Origin: Pseudolysinimonas sp051954455
GTDB taxonomy: Bacteria > Actinomycetota > Actinomycetes > Actinomycetales > Microbacteriaceae
NCBI RefSeq assembly: GCF_051954455.1
Contig: NZ_JBQCHS010000001.1
Span: 50,692-114,691 of the forward strand
Direction of reading: 5' to 3'
DNA length: 64,000 bases
Shown here in pieces: positions 9,097-16,316 of this stretch. The translations under genes and the position numbers were made by a program. Every line of letters starts with the position of its first letter. Position 1 is the stretch's first letter. The notes under the pieces are model-generated. The model was not told the origin of the DNA and did not search any database. It saw nothing but the letters and a program-made list of their open reading frames with translations.

Positions 9097-9456
9097 GTGG
9101 CCGTCATGGGGATCGGCGTCGACGTCGTCGACCTCGCCCGCTTCGAGCGCGCCCTCAGCCGCACCCCCGTGCTGCGCGAACGCTTGTTCGCCGAGAGCGA
9201 ACGCGACAAACCGCTGCGCTCGCTCGCGGGCCGGTTCGCCGCCAAGGAGGCCGTCATCAAGGCGCTCGGCGAGTCCACCGGGGTGGGCTGGCACGACATG
9301 GTGGTCGCGAGCGACGAGCACGGGAACCCGGGTGTGGCCCTCTCCGGCGCGGCGGCGGCGCTCGCCGAGCAGCGCGGGATCGTCCGCTGGCACCTGTCGA
9401 TGTCGCACGACGCCGGCGTCGCGGTGGCGATGGTCGTCGCGGAGTCGGCGCCGTGA
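9097..9456 (+). CDS. acpS: Holo-[acyl-carrier-protein] synthase
   Basis: A ~119-residue 4'-phosphopantetheinyl transferase. The motif GIGVDVVDLARFE (metal-binding Asp) and RFAAKEAVIKALG (catalytic Glu and Lys) are both intact, followed by HLSMSHD. Two starts are possible, GTG 9097 and ATG 9106; GTG is given because a GAG lies 5 bases upstream and the family usually has a few residues before GIG. It starts 2 bases after glmS and its stop touches the alr start. Confidence 0.92.
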   Translation: MAVMGIGVDVVDLARFERALSRTPVLRERLFAESERDKPLRSLAGRFAAKEAVIKALGESTGVGWHDMVVASDEHGNPGVALSGAAAALAEQRGIVRWHLSMSHDAGVAVAMVVAESAP

Positions 9457-10532
9457 TGCGCGAGGCCCGGATCCACCTCGACGCGATCCGCGGGAACGTG
9501 GCGCGCATCCGCGACCTCGTCGCGCCGGCCCGCGTGCTCGCCGTGGTGAAGGCCGACGGCTACGGCCACGGCGCGGAGCTCGCGGCGCGCGCGGCGCTCG
9601 AGGGCGGCGCCGATCAGCTGGGCGTCGCGGACCTCGACGAGGCGCTCGCCCTGCGCTCGGTCGGGATCGATGCGCCGATCCTCGCGTGGCTGCACGGCGT
9701 CGACGTCGACTTCGCCGCGGCGATCGACGCCGGCATCGAGCTGGGGATCTCGTCGGCCGCGCAGCGCGAGCGCGCGGCCGGCGGCGTCGTGCATCTCAAG
9801 ATCGACACCGGTCTGAGCCGCAACGGCGTCCCGCCGGCGGAGTGGGCCGATGTCTGCGCGCGGGCGGCGGAACTCGAGCGCACGGGCATCGTCCGGGTCC
9901 GCGGCGTCTGGTCCCACCTCGCGAACGCCGGGCCCGTTGAGACCGATCGTCAGCGCGCCAGGTTCGAGGACGCCGTCGCCGCGGCGCGGGACGCCGGACT
10001 CCGCCCCGAGGTGCGCCACCTCGCGTCGAGCGAGGCCGCGCTCGCGTCGCCGGAGCTCCGCTACGACCTCGTGCGCATCGGGATCGCGATGTACGGGCTC
10101 CCGCCCGCGGAGGGCGTCGACGTCGCGGAGCTCGGACTCCGCCCCGCGATGGAGCTCGCCGCGACGGTCGCCGCCGTGCGGCGTGTGCCGGCGGGCGAGG
10201 GCGTCTCCTACGGCTTCGCCCACCGGACCGAGCGGCCCACCACCCTCGCGCTCGTCCCGCTCGGCTACGCCGACGGGCTCCCGCGGGCGGCCACCGGCCG
10301 GGCGGAGGTCGCGATCGGCGGCCGCCGGCATCCGGTGGTCGGCCGGATCGCGATGGATCAGTGCGTCGTCGACGTCGGCGACGCCCCGGTCGCGGTCGGC
10401 GACCGCGTCGTGGCGTTCGGCGACCCGGCCACGGGCGCCCCCTCCGCGGAGGACTGGGCGCGCGCCGCCGGCACGATCGGCTACGAGATCGTCACCCGCA
10501 TCGGCCCGCGCGTGCCGAGGGCGCCGGCATGA
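9456..10532 (+). CDS. alr: Alanine racemase
   Basis: A 358-residue fold-III PLP enzyme producing D-alanine for peptidoglycan. The PLP lysine is Lys32 in VVKADGYGHG and the second catalytic base is Tyr252 in GVSYGFAHRT; MDQCVVDVGD is the C-terminal signature. The start shares a base with the acpS stop (TGATG), and the stop overlaps tsaE by four bases, so translation is coupled. Confidence 0.96.
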   Translation: MREARIHLDAIRGNVARIRDLVAPARVLAVVKADGYGHGAELAARAALEGGADQLGVADLDEALALRSVGIDAPILAWLHGVDVDFAAAIDAGIELGISSAAQRERAAGGVVHLKIDTGLSRNGVPPAEWADVCARAAELERTGIVRVRGVWSHLANAGPVETDRQRARFEDAVAAARDAGLRPEVRHLASSEAALASPELRYDLVRIGIAMYGLPPAEGVDVAELGLRPAMELAATVAAVRRVPAGEGVSYGFAHRTERPTTLALVPLGYADGLPRAATGRAEVAIGGRRHPVVGRIAMDQCVVDVGDAPVAVGDRVVAFGDPATGAPSAEDWARAAGTIGYEIVTRIGPRVPRAPA

Positions 10533-11005
10533 GCGTCGAGCTGACGATCGCCGACCCCGAGGCGATGGAGGCGCTCGGCGAGCGCATCGCGCGCGAGCTC
10601 CGCGCCGGCGATCTCGTGCTGCTCGAGGGCGGCCTCGGCGCAGGCAAGACGACCTTCACCCGCGGCATCGGCCGCGGGCTCGGCGCGCGCGGGGCCGTTA
10701 CGAGCCCGACGTTCATCCTCGCGCGGGAGCATCCGACGACCGCCGGCCCGCCGCTGGTGCACGTCGACGCCTATCGACTGGGCAGCGCCGCCGAGCTCGA
10801 CGACCTCGACCTCGACTACGAGAACGCGGTGGTGGTCGTCGAGTGGCCCGCGGAGCGCGTCGAGGCCGACACGTGGCTCCGGCTGCGCATCGTGCGGCCC
10901 CCCGCGGGCGACCCGGACACGGAGTCCGAACCGCGTCACGTCGCGATCGACGCCGCGGGCGAGCGCTGGGCCCCCGTGCTCGCGGCGCTCGCGGCCGAGG
11001 CGTAG
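10529..11005 (+). CDS. tsaE: tRNA threonylcarbamoyladenosine biosynthesis ATPase TsaE
   Basis: A 158-residue ATPase of the YjeE family, needed with TsaB and TsaD for t6A37 in tRNA. Walker A is EGGLGAGKTTFTRG; TSPTFILAREH and VHVDAYRLGS are the family switch and metal motifs, and VVVVEWPAERV follows. ATGA overlap with alr. The three t6A partners occur here in order tsaE, tsaB, (rimI), tsaD. Confidence 0.95.
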   Translation: MSVELTIADPEAMEALGERIARELRAGDLVLLEGGLGAGKTTFTRGIGRGLGARGAVTSPTFILAREHPTTAGPPLVHVDAYRLGSAAELDDLDLDYENAVVVVEWPAERVEADTWLRLRIVRPPAGDPDTESEPRHVAIDAAGERWAPVLAALAAEA

Positions 11006-11056
11006 CCCGCTCGGGGCGGCCTGCGGAGCCGATCGCGCGGCCTCTACCATCGGAGG

Positions 11057-11662
11057 GTGCTGCTCGCGATCGACACCTCCGCCGGCAGCAGCGTCGCCGT
11101 CGTCGATCTCGAGGGCGGGATCCTCGCCCAGGAGGACGAGGAGTCCACGCGACGCCACGCCGAGGTCGTCGGCACCCTCATCCTCCGCGCCCTGGAGCGC
11201 GCGGGGGTCGCGCCGCGCGACCTGAGCGGCGTCGCCGCCGGCATGGGCCCGGGGCCGTTCACCGGTCTCCGGGTCGGCATTGCCGCCGCGCGCGCCTTCG
11301 CGCTCGGCATCGGCCGGCCGGTCGTGCCGATCGCCTCGCACGACGCGCTCGCGCTCGACGCCGCCGAGCCGATCGCGGTGGTGACCGACGCCCGACGGCG
11401 CGAGCTCGCCTGGTCGGCCTACGCCGCCTCCGACGAGCTGGGGCTGCCGGTGCGCGTCGCCGGTCCGGCCCTTGCCGCGGCGGACGCGATCGACGCCGCG
11501 ATCGTCGGATTCCGCCGCGTCGACGCCGCGACGATCCCCGCCGGCCCGCTCGGCATGCTCGCCGAGCGGCGGTACGCGGCGGGGCGTCCGTTCGGCCCGA
11601 GCGAGCCGCTCTACCTCCGCGCCCCGGATGTCACCGTGCCGAAGGGGGTCGTCGTCCCGTGA
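11057..11662 (+). CDS. tsaB: tRNA threonylcarbamoyladenosine biosynthesis protein TsaB
   Basis: A 201-residue ASKHA-fold partner of TsaD (YeaZ family). It starts VLLAIDTSAGSSVAVVD and has GMGPGPFTGLRVGIAAAR, the family signature. GTG 11057 follows directly after CGGAGG, and a TACCAT box lies 6 bases upstream, so either a normal ribosome site or a leaderless start could operate. It lacks the TsaD metal site, as usual. The stop overlaps the rimI start. Confidence 0.94.
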   Translation: MLLAIDTSAGSSVAVVDLEGGILAQEDEESTRRHAEVVGTLILRALERAGVAPRDLSGVAAGMGPGPFTGLRVGIAAARAFALGIGRPVVPIASHDALALDAAEPIAVVTDARRRELAWSAYAASDELGLPVRVAGPALAAADAIDAAIVGFRRVDAATIPAGPLGMLAERRYAAGRPFGPSEPLYLRAPDVTVPKGVVVP

Positions 11663-12108
11663 CCGCGCTCCGGCGCGCCGAGGCGGACGACCTCGACGCG
11701 ATCATGGCGATCGAGCGCGCGACGTTCCCCGAGGACGCGTGGTCGACGTCGTCGATGCGCGCCGAGCTCGCCGGGCCGCACGGGCACTACCTCGTCGCGG
11801 TCGACGACGAGGGAGCGATCGTCGGGTACGCGGGGCTGCTCGCCCCGTCCGGATCGCGGCAGGGCGACATCCAGACGATCACGGTCGCCGAGGCGGCGCG
11901 CGGGCGCGGCATCGGGCGGGCGCTCATGGAGGCGCTGCTCGCCGAGGCCGACCACCGCGGCGTCGATGAGGTCTTCCTCGAGGTCCGCGCCGGCAACGCC
12001 ATCGCGCAGCACCTCTACGCCTCCCTCGGATTCGAGCGCATCGCCGTGCGCCCGCACTACTACCAGCCCGACAACGAGGACGCGTGGGTCATGAGGAGGA
12101 CGGCATGA
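11659..12108 (+). CDS. rimI: Ribosomal protein S18-alanine N-acetyltransferase RimI
   Basis: A 149-residue GNAT acetyltransferase. DIQTITVAEAARGRGIGRALMEALL is the acetyl-CoA loop region (RGRGIGRA), and AIAQHLYASLGFERIAVRPHYY is the typical RimI C-terminus. GTGA overlap with tsaB. Sits between tsaB and tsaD as in many actinobacteria; it may acetylate S18 or other N-termini. Confidence 0.9.
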   Translation: MTALRRAEADDLDAIMAIERATFPEDAWSTSSMRAELAGPHGHYLVAVDDEGAIVGYAGLLAPSGSRQGDIQTITVAEAARGRGIGRALMEALLAEADHRGVDEVFLEVRAGNAIAQHLYASLGFERIAVRPHYYQPDNEDAWVMRRTA

Positions 12109-13166
12109 GCGACGGACCGCTGATCCTCGGGATCGAGACCAGCTGCGACGAGACCGGTGTCGGCATCGTGCGAGGCACGACGCTCCTCGCCAACGCGATC
12201 GCGTCGTCGATGGACGAGCAAGCCCGGTACGGCGGCGTGGTCCCGGAGATCGCCGCGCGGGCGCATCTCGAGGCGATGCAGCCCACGCTCGACGCGGCGC
12301 TGGCGGAGGCCGGGGTCGCCCTCGGCGACGTCGACGCGATCGCCGTGACGAGCGGGCCCGGGCTCGCAGGGGCGCTCATGGTCGGAGTCGGCGCCGCGAA
12401 GGCGCTCGCGATCGCGCTCGGCAAGCCGCTCTACGCGGTCAACCATCTCGTGGGACACGTGGGCGTCGACCTGCTCCGGCCCGCCGAGGAGGGCGGCGGG
12501 GAGCTGGAGCTCCCGACCGTCGCGCTCCTCGTCTCCGGCGGGCACACCTCGCTCCTGCTCGTCCGCGACCTGCTCGACGACGTGGAGCTCCTGGGCGAGA
12601 CGGTCGACGACGCCGCGGGCGAGGCGTTCGACAAGGTCGCCCGGCTGCTCGGGCTCCCGTACCCCGGCGGACCGCAGATCGACCGCGCGGCGGCGAGCGG
12701 CGATCCGACGGCCATCGCGTTCCCGCGCGGGCTCACCGCCGCGAAGGATCAGGCCGCGCACCGTTTCGACTTCTCCTTCTCGGGGCTGAAGACGGCGGTC
12801 GCGCGCCACGTCGAGCAGTGCCGCGCCCGCGGCGAGGAGGTGCCGGTGGCCGACGTCGCGGCCTCGTTCCGCGAGGCGGTCGTCGACGTCCTGACGGCGA
12901 AGGCGATCGCGGCGTGCCGGGAGCTCGGCGTCCCGCGGCTCATGCTCGGCGGCGGCGTCGTCGCCAACGCGCGGCTGCGGGAGGTCGCGGCCGAGCGCGC
13001 CGCGGCGGCGGGGATCGCGCTCCGGATCCCGCCGTTCGCCCTCTGCACCGACAACGGCGCGATGATCGCGGCCGTCGGCGCGCAGCTCGTCGCGGCCGGC
13101 CGCGCCCCGTCGTCGTGGGACGTCGGGGCGGACTCGACGCTGCCGGCCACCGTCGTCCAAGCCTGA
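12105..13166 (+). CDS. tsaD: tRNA N6-adenosine threonylcarbamoyltransferase TsaD
   Basis: A 353-residue ASKHA enzyme transferring the threonylcarbamoyl group to A37. It starts with GIETSCDETGVGIV; the metal-binding NHLVGH histidines, PYPGGPQIDR and LGGGVVANARLR are intact. ATG 12105 is chosen for its GAGGAGG ribosome site at 12092-12098 and its overlap with the rimI stop; a further ATG at 12084 is less likely. Last gene of the glmS-to-tsaD run. Confidence 0.96.
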   Translation: MSDGPLILGIETSCDETGVGIVRGTTLLANAIASSMDEQARYGGVVPEIAARAHLEAMQPTLDAALAEAGVALGDVDAIAVTSGPGLAGALMVGVGAAKALAIALGKPLYAVNHLVGHVGVDLLRPAEEGGGELELPTVALLVSGGHTSLLLVRDLLDDVELLGETVDDAAGEAFDKVARLLGLPYPGGPQIDRAAASGDPTAIAFPRGLTAAKDQAAHRFDFSFSGLKTAVARHVEQCRARGEEVPVADVAASFREAVVDVLTAKAIAACRELGVPRLMLGGGVVANARLREVAAERAAAAGIALRIPPFALCTDNGAMIAAVGAQLVAAGRAPSSWDVGADSTLPATVVQA

Positions 13167-13173
13167 GCAGGGC

Positions 13174-13202
13174 TCGACGCCGTCGGCCCCGTGGTGCAGG
13201 CT
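13174..13202 (+). promoter_or_regulatory. Promoter of the first DUF4190 gene (leaderless)
   Basis: TCGACG (13174-13179), a 17-base spacer, then CAGGCT (13197-13202), followed by GGGGGC and directly the ATG at 13209. The same arrangement of a -35, 17 bases, CAG-N-N-T and GGGGGC occurs before the next two genes of the family. Confidence 0.5.
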
Positions 13203-13208
13203 GGGGGC

Positions 13209-13733
13209 ATGAGCGACCCGACGACGCCCGTTCCGCCGCCCTCCGACGACGCCCCGGCGTCGGTGCCGCCGGCCTCCCCGCCGACACCGCCGCCGGCTCC
13301 CGCCGCGCCGGCCCAGCCGGCCCCGGGCCAGTCCGCACCCGGCCAGCCGGTCTACGGTCAGCCGGTCTACGGCCAACCCGCCGCGGGTCAGCCCGCCTAT
13401 GGTCAGCCGGCCTACGGTCAGCCCGCGTACGGGCAGCCCTACGGCTATGCCGCCGGCCCCCGCACCAACGTCCTCGCGATCGTGTCGCTCGTGCTGTCGC
13501 TGGCGGGTCTCGTCACCGGCATCACCGCGGTCGGCGGCATCATCTGCGGGCACATCGCGATGGCCCAGATCAAGCGCACCGGGGAGAACGGCCGCGGCCT
13601 CGCCCTCGGCGGCGTGATCGCGGGGTACATCATCGCGGGGCTCGGGATCCTGTTGATCATCGCGTACGTCATCTTCCTGGTCGCGATCATCGGGGCGGGC
13701 GTCGCGTCGTCGAGCTACGGAACGAGCTCCTAG
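13209..13733 (+). CDS. DUF4190-type membrane protein with Pro/Gly/Tyr-rich repeat N-terminus
   Basis: A 174-residue protein. Residues 1-80 are low complexity, rich in Pro and Ala, and contain tandem GQP-x-YG and GQPAYGQ repeats (about seven units between 13330 and 13445). Residues ~90-165 hold two membrane segments separated by GHIAMAQIKRTGENGRGLALGG, the DUF4190 signature. ATG 13209 is favoured because the preceding promoter ends 6 bases upstream. Function unknown; relatives are thought to be envelope proteins. The repeat tract could vary in copy number between strains. Confidence 0.75.
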   Translation: MSDPTTPVPPPSDDAPASVPPASPPTPPPAPAAPAQPAPGQSAPGQPVYGQPVYGQPAAGQPAYGQPAYGQPAYGQPYGYAAGPRTNVLAIVSLVLSLAGLVTGITAVGGIICGHIAMAQIKRTGENGRGLALGGVIAGYIIAGLGILLIIAYVIFLVAIIGAGVASSSYGTSS

Positions 13734-13761
13734 CACACCTCGGCTCCGCCCGCCAGAGTCG

Positions 13762-13790
13762 TTGACCCTGGCCCGCGACGCTGCCAGTAT
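13762..13790 (+). promoter_or_regulatory. Promoter of second DUF4190 gene
   Basis: TTGACC (13762-13767), 17-base spacer, CAGTAT (13785-13790), followed by GGGGGCGC. Closely matches the promoter at 14191-14219 in the -35, the spacer length, the GCTGC before the -10 and the G-run after it. Confidence 0.7.
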
Positions 13791-13841
13791 GGGGGCGCCC
13801 TCGGGCTCAACAAATTCTCAACGAAGGAGCACATCGCACCC

Positions 13842-14129
13842 ATGAGCGACGCACCCCCTCCGGCCCCGGCCCCGTCCTACAGCCCGGCCGCCGCCTCCGA
13901 CAAGTGGAACGTCCTCGCGATCGTCGGGTTCGTCGGGACCTTCATCATCCCGCTGGCGGGCCTGATCATCAGCGCGATCGCGCTCAACCAGATCAAGACG
14001 ACCGGGGAGCGCGGCCGCGGCCTCGCCCTTGCCGGACTGATCCTCAGCATCATCTACTTCGTCATCCTGATCATCGTGATCATCGCGGCCGTGGTGGTGG
14101 GCGCCAGCTCGCCCAGCTACAGCGGCTGA
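13842..14129 (+). CDS. Small DUF4190-type membrane protein
   Basis: A 95-residue protein with a short Pro-rich N-terminus and two membrane segments (residues ~23-47 and ~65-88). They flank SAIALNQIKTTGERGRGLALAG, the same signature as the upstream gene. It appears to be a reduced paralogue of the 13209 gene. An AAGGAGCAC ribosome site precedes the ATG. Function unknown. Confidence 0.75.
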   Translation: MSDAPPPAPAPSYSPAAASDKWNVLAIVGFVGTFIIPLAGLIISAIALNQIKTTGERGRGLALAGLILSIIYFVILIIVIIAAVVVGASSPSYSG

Positions 14130-14146
14130 CCGACGAACATCGCCCG

Positions 14147-14178
14147 AGGGGCGCCGCGGCTCCGGCGGCGGCGCCCCT
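14147..14178 (+). terminator. Hairpin terminator after second DUF4190 gene
   Basis: Perfect 11-bp GC stem AGGGGCGCCGC / GCGGCGCCCCT with a 10-base loop, followed by CTGCG. Separates the gene from the next promoter at 14191. Confidence 0.75.
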
Positions 14179-14190
14179 CTGCGCGTCCCG

Positions 14191-14219
14191 TTGACCTGTA
14201 TTCAGCCCGCTGCCAGGAT
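14191..14219 (+). promoter_or_regulatory. Promoter of third DUF4190 gene
   Basis: TTGACC (14191-14196), 17-base spacer, CAGGAT (14214-14219), then GGGGGCGC. Near-copy of the promoter at 13762-13790. Confidence 0.7.
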
Positions 14220-14263
14220 GGGGGCGCTATCCAGCACTCTTCGACGTTAGGAGCACACTCATC

Positions 14264-14680
14264 ATGAGTGACGCCACGCCCACCCCGCCGACGCCCGAGC
14301 AGCCCGCCCAGCCGGCGACGCCGCCGGCCGCCGGAGCGGTCCCGCCGCCGGCCGCCGGCCAGGTCCCGCCGGCCGCTCCCACCTACTCGGCCCCGGCCTA
14401 CACGCCCGGCGCGCCGGTCAAGCAGACCCTCAGCCTCGTCGGCTTCATCGTCGGCCTCGTCGCGTTCGTGTTCTCGTGGGCCTTCATCTTCGGCCTGCTG
14501 GTCGCCGTCGCGGGCCTCATCATCTCGATCCTCGCCCGCAGCCGCGAGCCGCAGGCGCCGAACTGGATGAAGCTGGTCGGTCTGATCGCCAGCATCGTCG
14601 CACTGGTCATCGGCGTGATCGTGCTGATCTTCTGGATCGCGGTGTTCGTCGCGGCCGCCAATTCGGCGTCCACGTACTGA
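14264..14680 (+). CDS. DUF4190-like membrane protein
   Basis: A 138-residue protein: Pro/Ala-rich N-terminus (1-50), then two membrane segments (~58-85 and ~105-130) separated by ILARSREPQAPNWMK. It lacks the exact GERGRGLAL loop of its two neighbours, so it is a more diverged relative. A TTAGGAGCAC ribosome site precedes the ATG. Function unknown. Confidence 0.7.
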   Translation: MSDATPTPPTPEQPAQPATPPAAGAVPPPAAGQVPPAAPTYSAPAYTPGAPVKQTLSLVGFIVGLVAFVFSWAFIFGLLVAVAGLIISILARSREPQAPNWMKLVGLIASIVALVIGVIVLIFWIAVFVAAANSASTY

Positions 14681-14690
14681 ACCGCCTCGC

Positions 14691-14720
14691 GAAGGGGTCG
14701 GGCGGGAGCCCGGCCCCTTC
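14691..14720. terminator. Hairpin terminator
   Basis: 13-bp stem GAAGGGGTCGGGC / GCCCGGCCCCTTC with one G-T pair and a GGGA loop, between the DUF4190 gene and the convergent methyltransferase gene. Probably bidirectional. Confidence 0.8.
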
Positions 14721-14728
14721 CGTCGTCT

Positions 14729-15904
14729 CTACAGCCGGTCGGCGAGGATCGCGACCCGCGCCCCGGCGACGCGCGTCAGCACCAGCACGGCGCTCTCGCC
14801 GCCCGACAGCGCCAGCCTCGACCGGAACACCGCGGGGTCGACGTCGACCCCGCGCTTCTTGATCTCGAGAGCGCCGATCCCGCGGGCGGCCAACTCCCGG
14901 CGCAGGGTCTTCACATCGAGCGGGAAGCGTTCGCGTACCCGGAACGCGGCGCCGAACGGCGTCGACGGCTCCCGATCCGTCGTGATCCAGGCGATCGTCC
15001 GGTCGAGCATCCGCCCGTCGAGCCGCCGGGCCAGATCGCCGATGAGCCGGGCGCGGATGACGGCTCCATCCGGCTCGACGAGGTACGCGCCGAGCTCCCC
15101 GACCTCCGCGTCGTCCGCATCGGTCGCGGCCGTGAGCTCCGCGGCCCCCTGCGCCCCGAGCACGAGCGCTGCCCGTCCGATCCCCGGGCGCTGCAGCCCG
15201 CCCGCCCAGACCGCGGCCTCCACGACCTCCCGGTCGACCGACACCCACTGCCATTCCGCATCGGGGGGCAGGAGGGCGTGGTCGATCGCCGGCCCGAGCT
15301 TCACCCCGAGCGGCACCCGGTCGGCCAGGGCGAACGCCCAGTCGAGCGGGGGCGACCACGCGGAGGGGTCGAGCCGCCGCACGCCCTGCGACCGGCGGGC
15401 CGGATCGAGCCACACCGCGCCGACGCCGGCCAGATCCGTCCCCCGGGCGTCACCCTGCTCCACCCGGACCGCGGGGAACGGAGCGAGGTTGTAGGCGGCG
15501 ACCGCGGCGGTCACCTCGTCGCGCTCGACCGCGAGCACGCCGAGGTCGATGCCGGCGAAGCCGAGCGCGTCGGCGCCGATGCCGCAGCCGAGGTCGGCGA
15601 TCACGTCGATCCCCGCCTCGCGCATGCGGCCCGCGTGGATCGCGGCGACGCGCAGTCGGGTCGCCTGCTCGAGGCCGTCCGGGGTGAAGAGCATCCGCTC
15701 GGCGAAGTCGCCGAACTTGGCGCGCGCCCGGGACCGGAGGCGCGCCTGCTCGAGCACGGCGGCGACGAGCGCCGGCGGATGCCCCGCCGCCCGCAACCGG
15801 GACACGATCCGGACGACGTCGCCGGAGGCGTCGATCGGGCCGACCTCATCGAGCAGACGCAGACCGTCCGGGGTGAGCAGCGCGCGCAGCTCCCCAGCGT
15901 CCAT
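14729..15904 (-). CDS. Class I SAM-dependent methyltransferase with THUMP-like domain
   Basis: A 391-residue protein. SAM-binding motif I is VIADLGCGIGADALGFA (residues ~100-116), followed by AVERDEVTAAVAAYNLA and VWLDPARRS. The C-terminal third carries the THUMP-like region ending in RELAARGIGALEIKKRGVDVDP. Family members are annotated as putative RNA methyltransferases; substrate unproven. ATG 15904 lies 7 bases after a TATCGT box on the minus strand. Its start region abuts the CIRCE-controlled groES promoter. Confidence 0.8.
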   Translation of the reverse strand: MDAGELRALLTPDGLRLLDEVGPIDASGDVVRIVSRLRAAGHPPALVAAVLEQARLRSRARAKFGDFAERMLFTPDGLEQATRLRVAAIHAGRMREAGIDVIADLGCGIGADALGFAGIDLGVLAVERDEVTAAVAAYNLAPFPAVRVEQGDARGTDLAGVGAVWLDPARRSQGVRRLDPSAWSPPLDWAFALADRVPLGVKLGPAIDHALLPPDAEWQWVSVDREVVEAAVWAGGLQRPGIGRAALVLGAQGAAELTAATDADDAEVGELGAYLVEPDGAVIRARLIGDLARRLDGRMLDRTIAWITTDREPSTPFGAAFRVRERFPLDVKTLRRELAARGIGALEIKKRGVDVDPAVFRSRLALSGGESAVLVLTRVAGARVAILADRL

Positions 15905-15921
15905 GGGGGCGACGATACCGG

Positions 15922-15948
15922 CTGGCACTCGCGTTGTCGGAGTGCCAG
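15922..15948. promoter_or_regulatory. CIRCE operator (HrcA site) of groES
   Basis: Perfect inverted repeat CTGGCACTC-N9-GAGTGCCAG, one base per arm different from consensus TTAGCACTC-N9-GAGTGCTAA at two positions. The -35 TTGTCG (15934-15939) lies across the spacer and a -10 TAAGGT follows 17 bases later (15957-15962), so HrcA binding would block polymerase. Confidence 0.9.
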
Positions 15949-15967
15949 CGACGCGCTAAGGTTGTCC

Positions 15968-15992
15968 TGGCACTCCCGGTGGGAGTGTGCCA
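15968..15992. promoter_or_regulatory. Second, imperfect CIRCE-like site
   Basis: TGGCACTC, 7 bases, GAGTGTGCCA: a CIRCE-like pair with an inserted T in the right arm. It lies at the predicted transcription start of groES, downstream of the perfect CIRCE. Confidence 0.6.
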
Positions 15993-16022
15993 ATTCCCTA
16001 GAACTTCAGAAAGAGGTCTCAC

Positions 16023-16316
16023 GTGTCGGTCTCCATCAAGCCGCTCGAGGATCGCATCGTCATCAAGCAGGTCGAGGCGGAGCAGGTCACGGCGTCGGGT
16101 CTCGTGATCCCGGACACCGCCAAGGAGAAGCCGCAGGAGGGCGAGGTCATCGCCGTCGGCCCGGGTCGCATCGACGACAACGGCAACCGCGTCCCGCTCG
16201 ACGTCCAGGTCGGCGACAAGGTCCTGTACTCGAAGTACGGCGGCACCGAGGTCAAGTTCGGCGGCGACGACCTGCTCGTCCTCTCGGCGCGCGACGTGCT
16301 CGCGATCGTCGGCTGA
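16023..16316 (+). CDS. groES: Co-chaperonin GroES
   Basis: A 97-residue GroES, the lid of the GroEL chamber. It starts VSVSIKPLEDRIVIK; the mobile loop is EQVTASGLVIPDTAKEKPQEG and the end is KFGGDDLLVLSARDVLAIV. GTG start after AGAAAGAGGTC. No groEL follows; a strong hairpin terminator and a transporter gene come next, so groEL must be elsewhere in the genome. Confidence 0.96.
   Translation: MSVSIKPLEDRIVIKQVEAEQVTASGLVIPDTAKEKPQEGEVIAVGPGRIDDNGNRVPLDVQVGDKVLYSKYGGTEVKFGGDDLLVLSARDVLAIVG

Noticed and set aside
13330..13445. Short direct repeats resembling a CRISPR or minisatellite
   Set aside because: They are the DNA of the GQP-x-YG protein repeats inside the first DUF4190 gene, with no spacers.
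16023..16316. groESL operon
   Set aside because: No groEL follows groES; a strong hairpin and a transporter gene come next.
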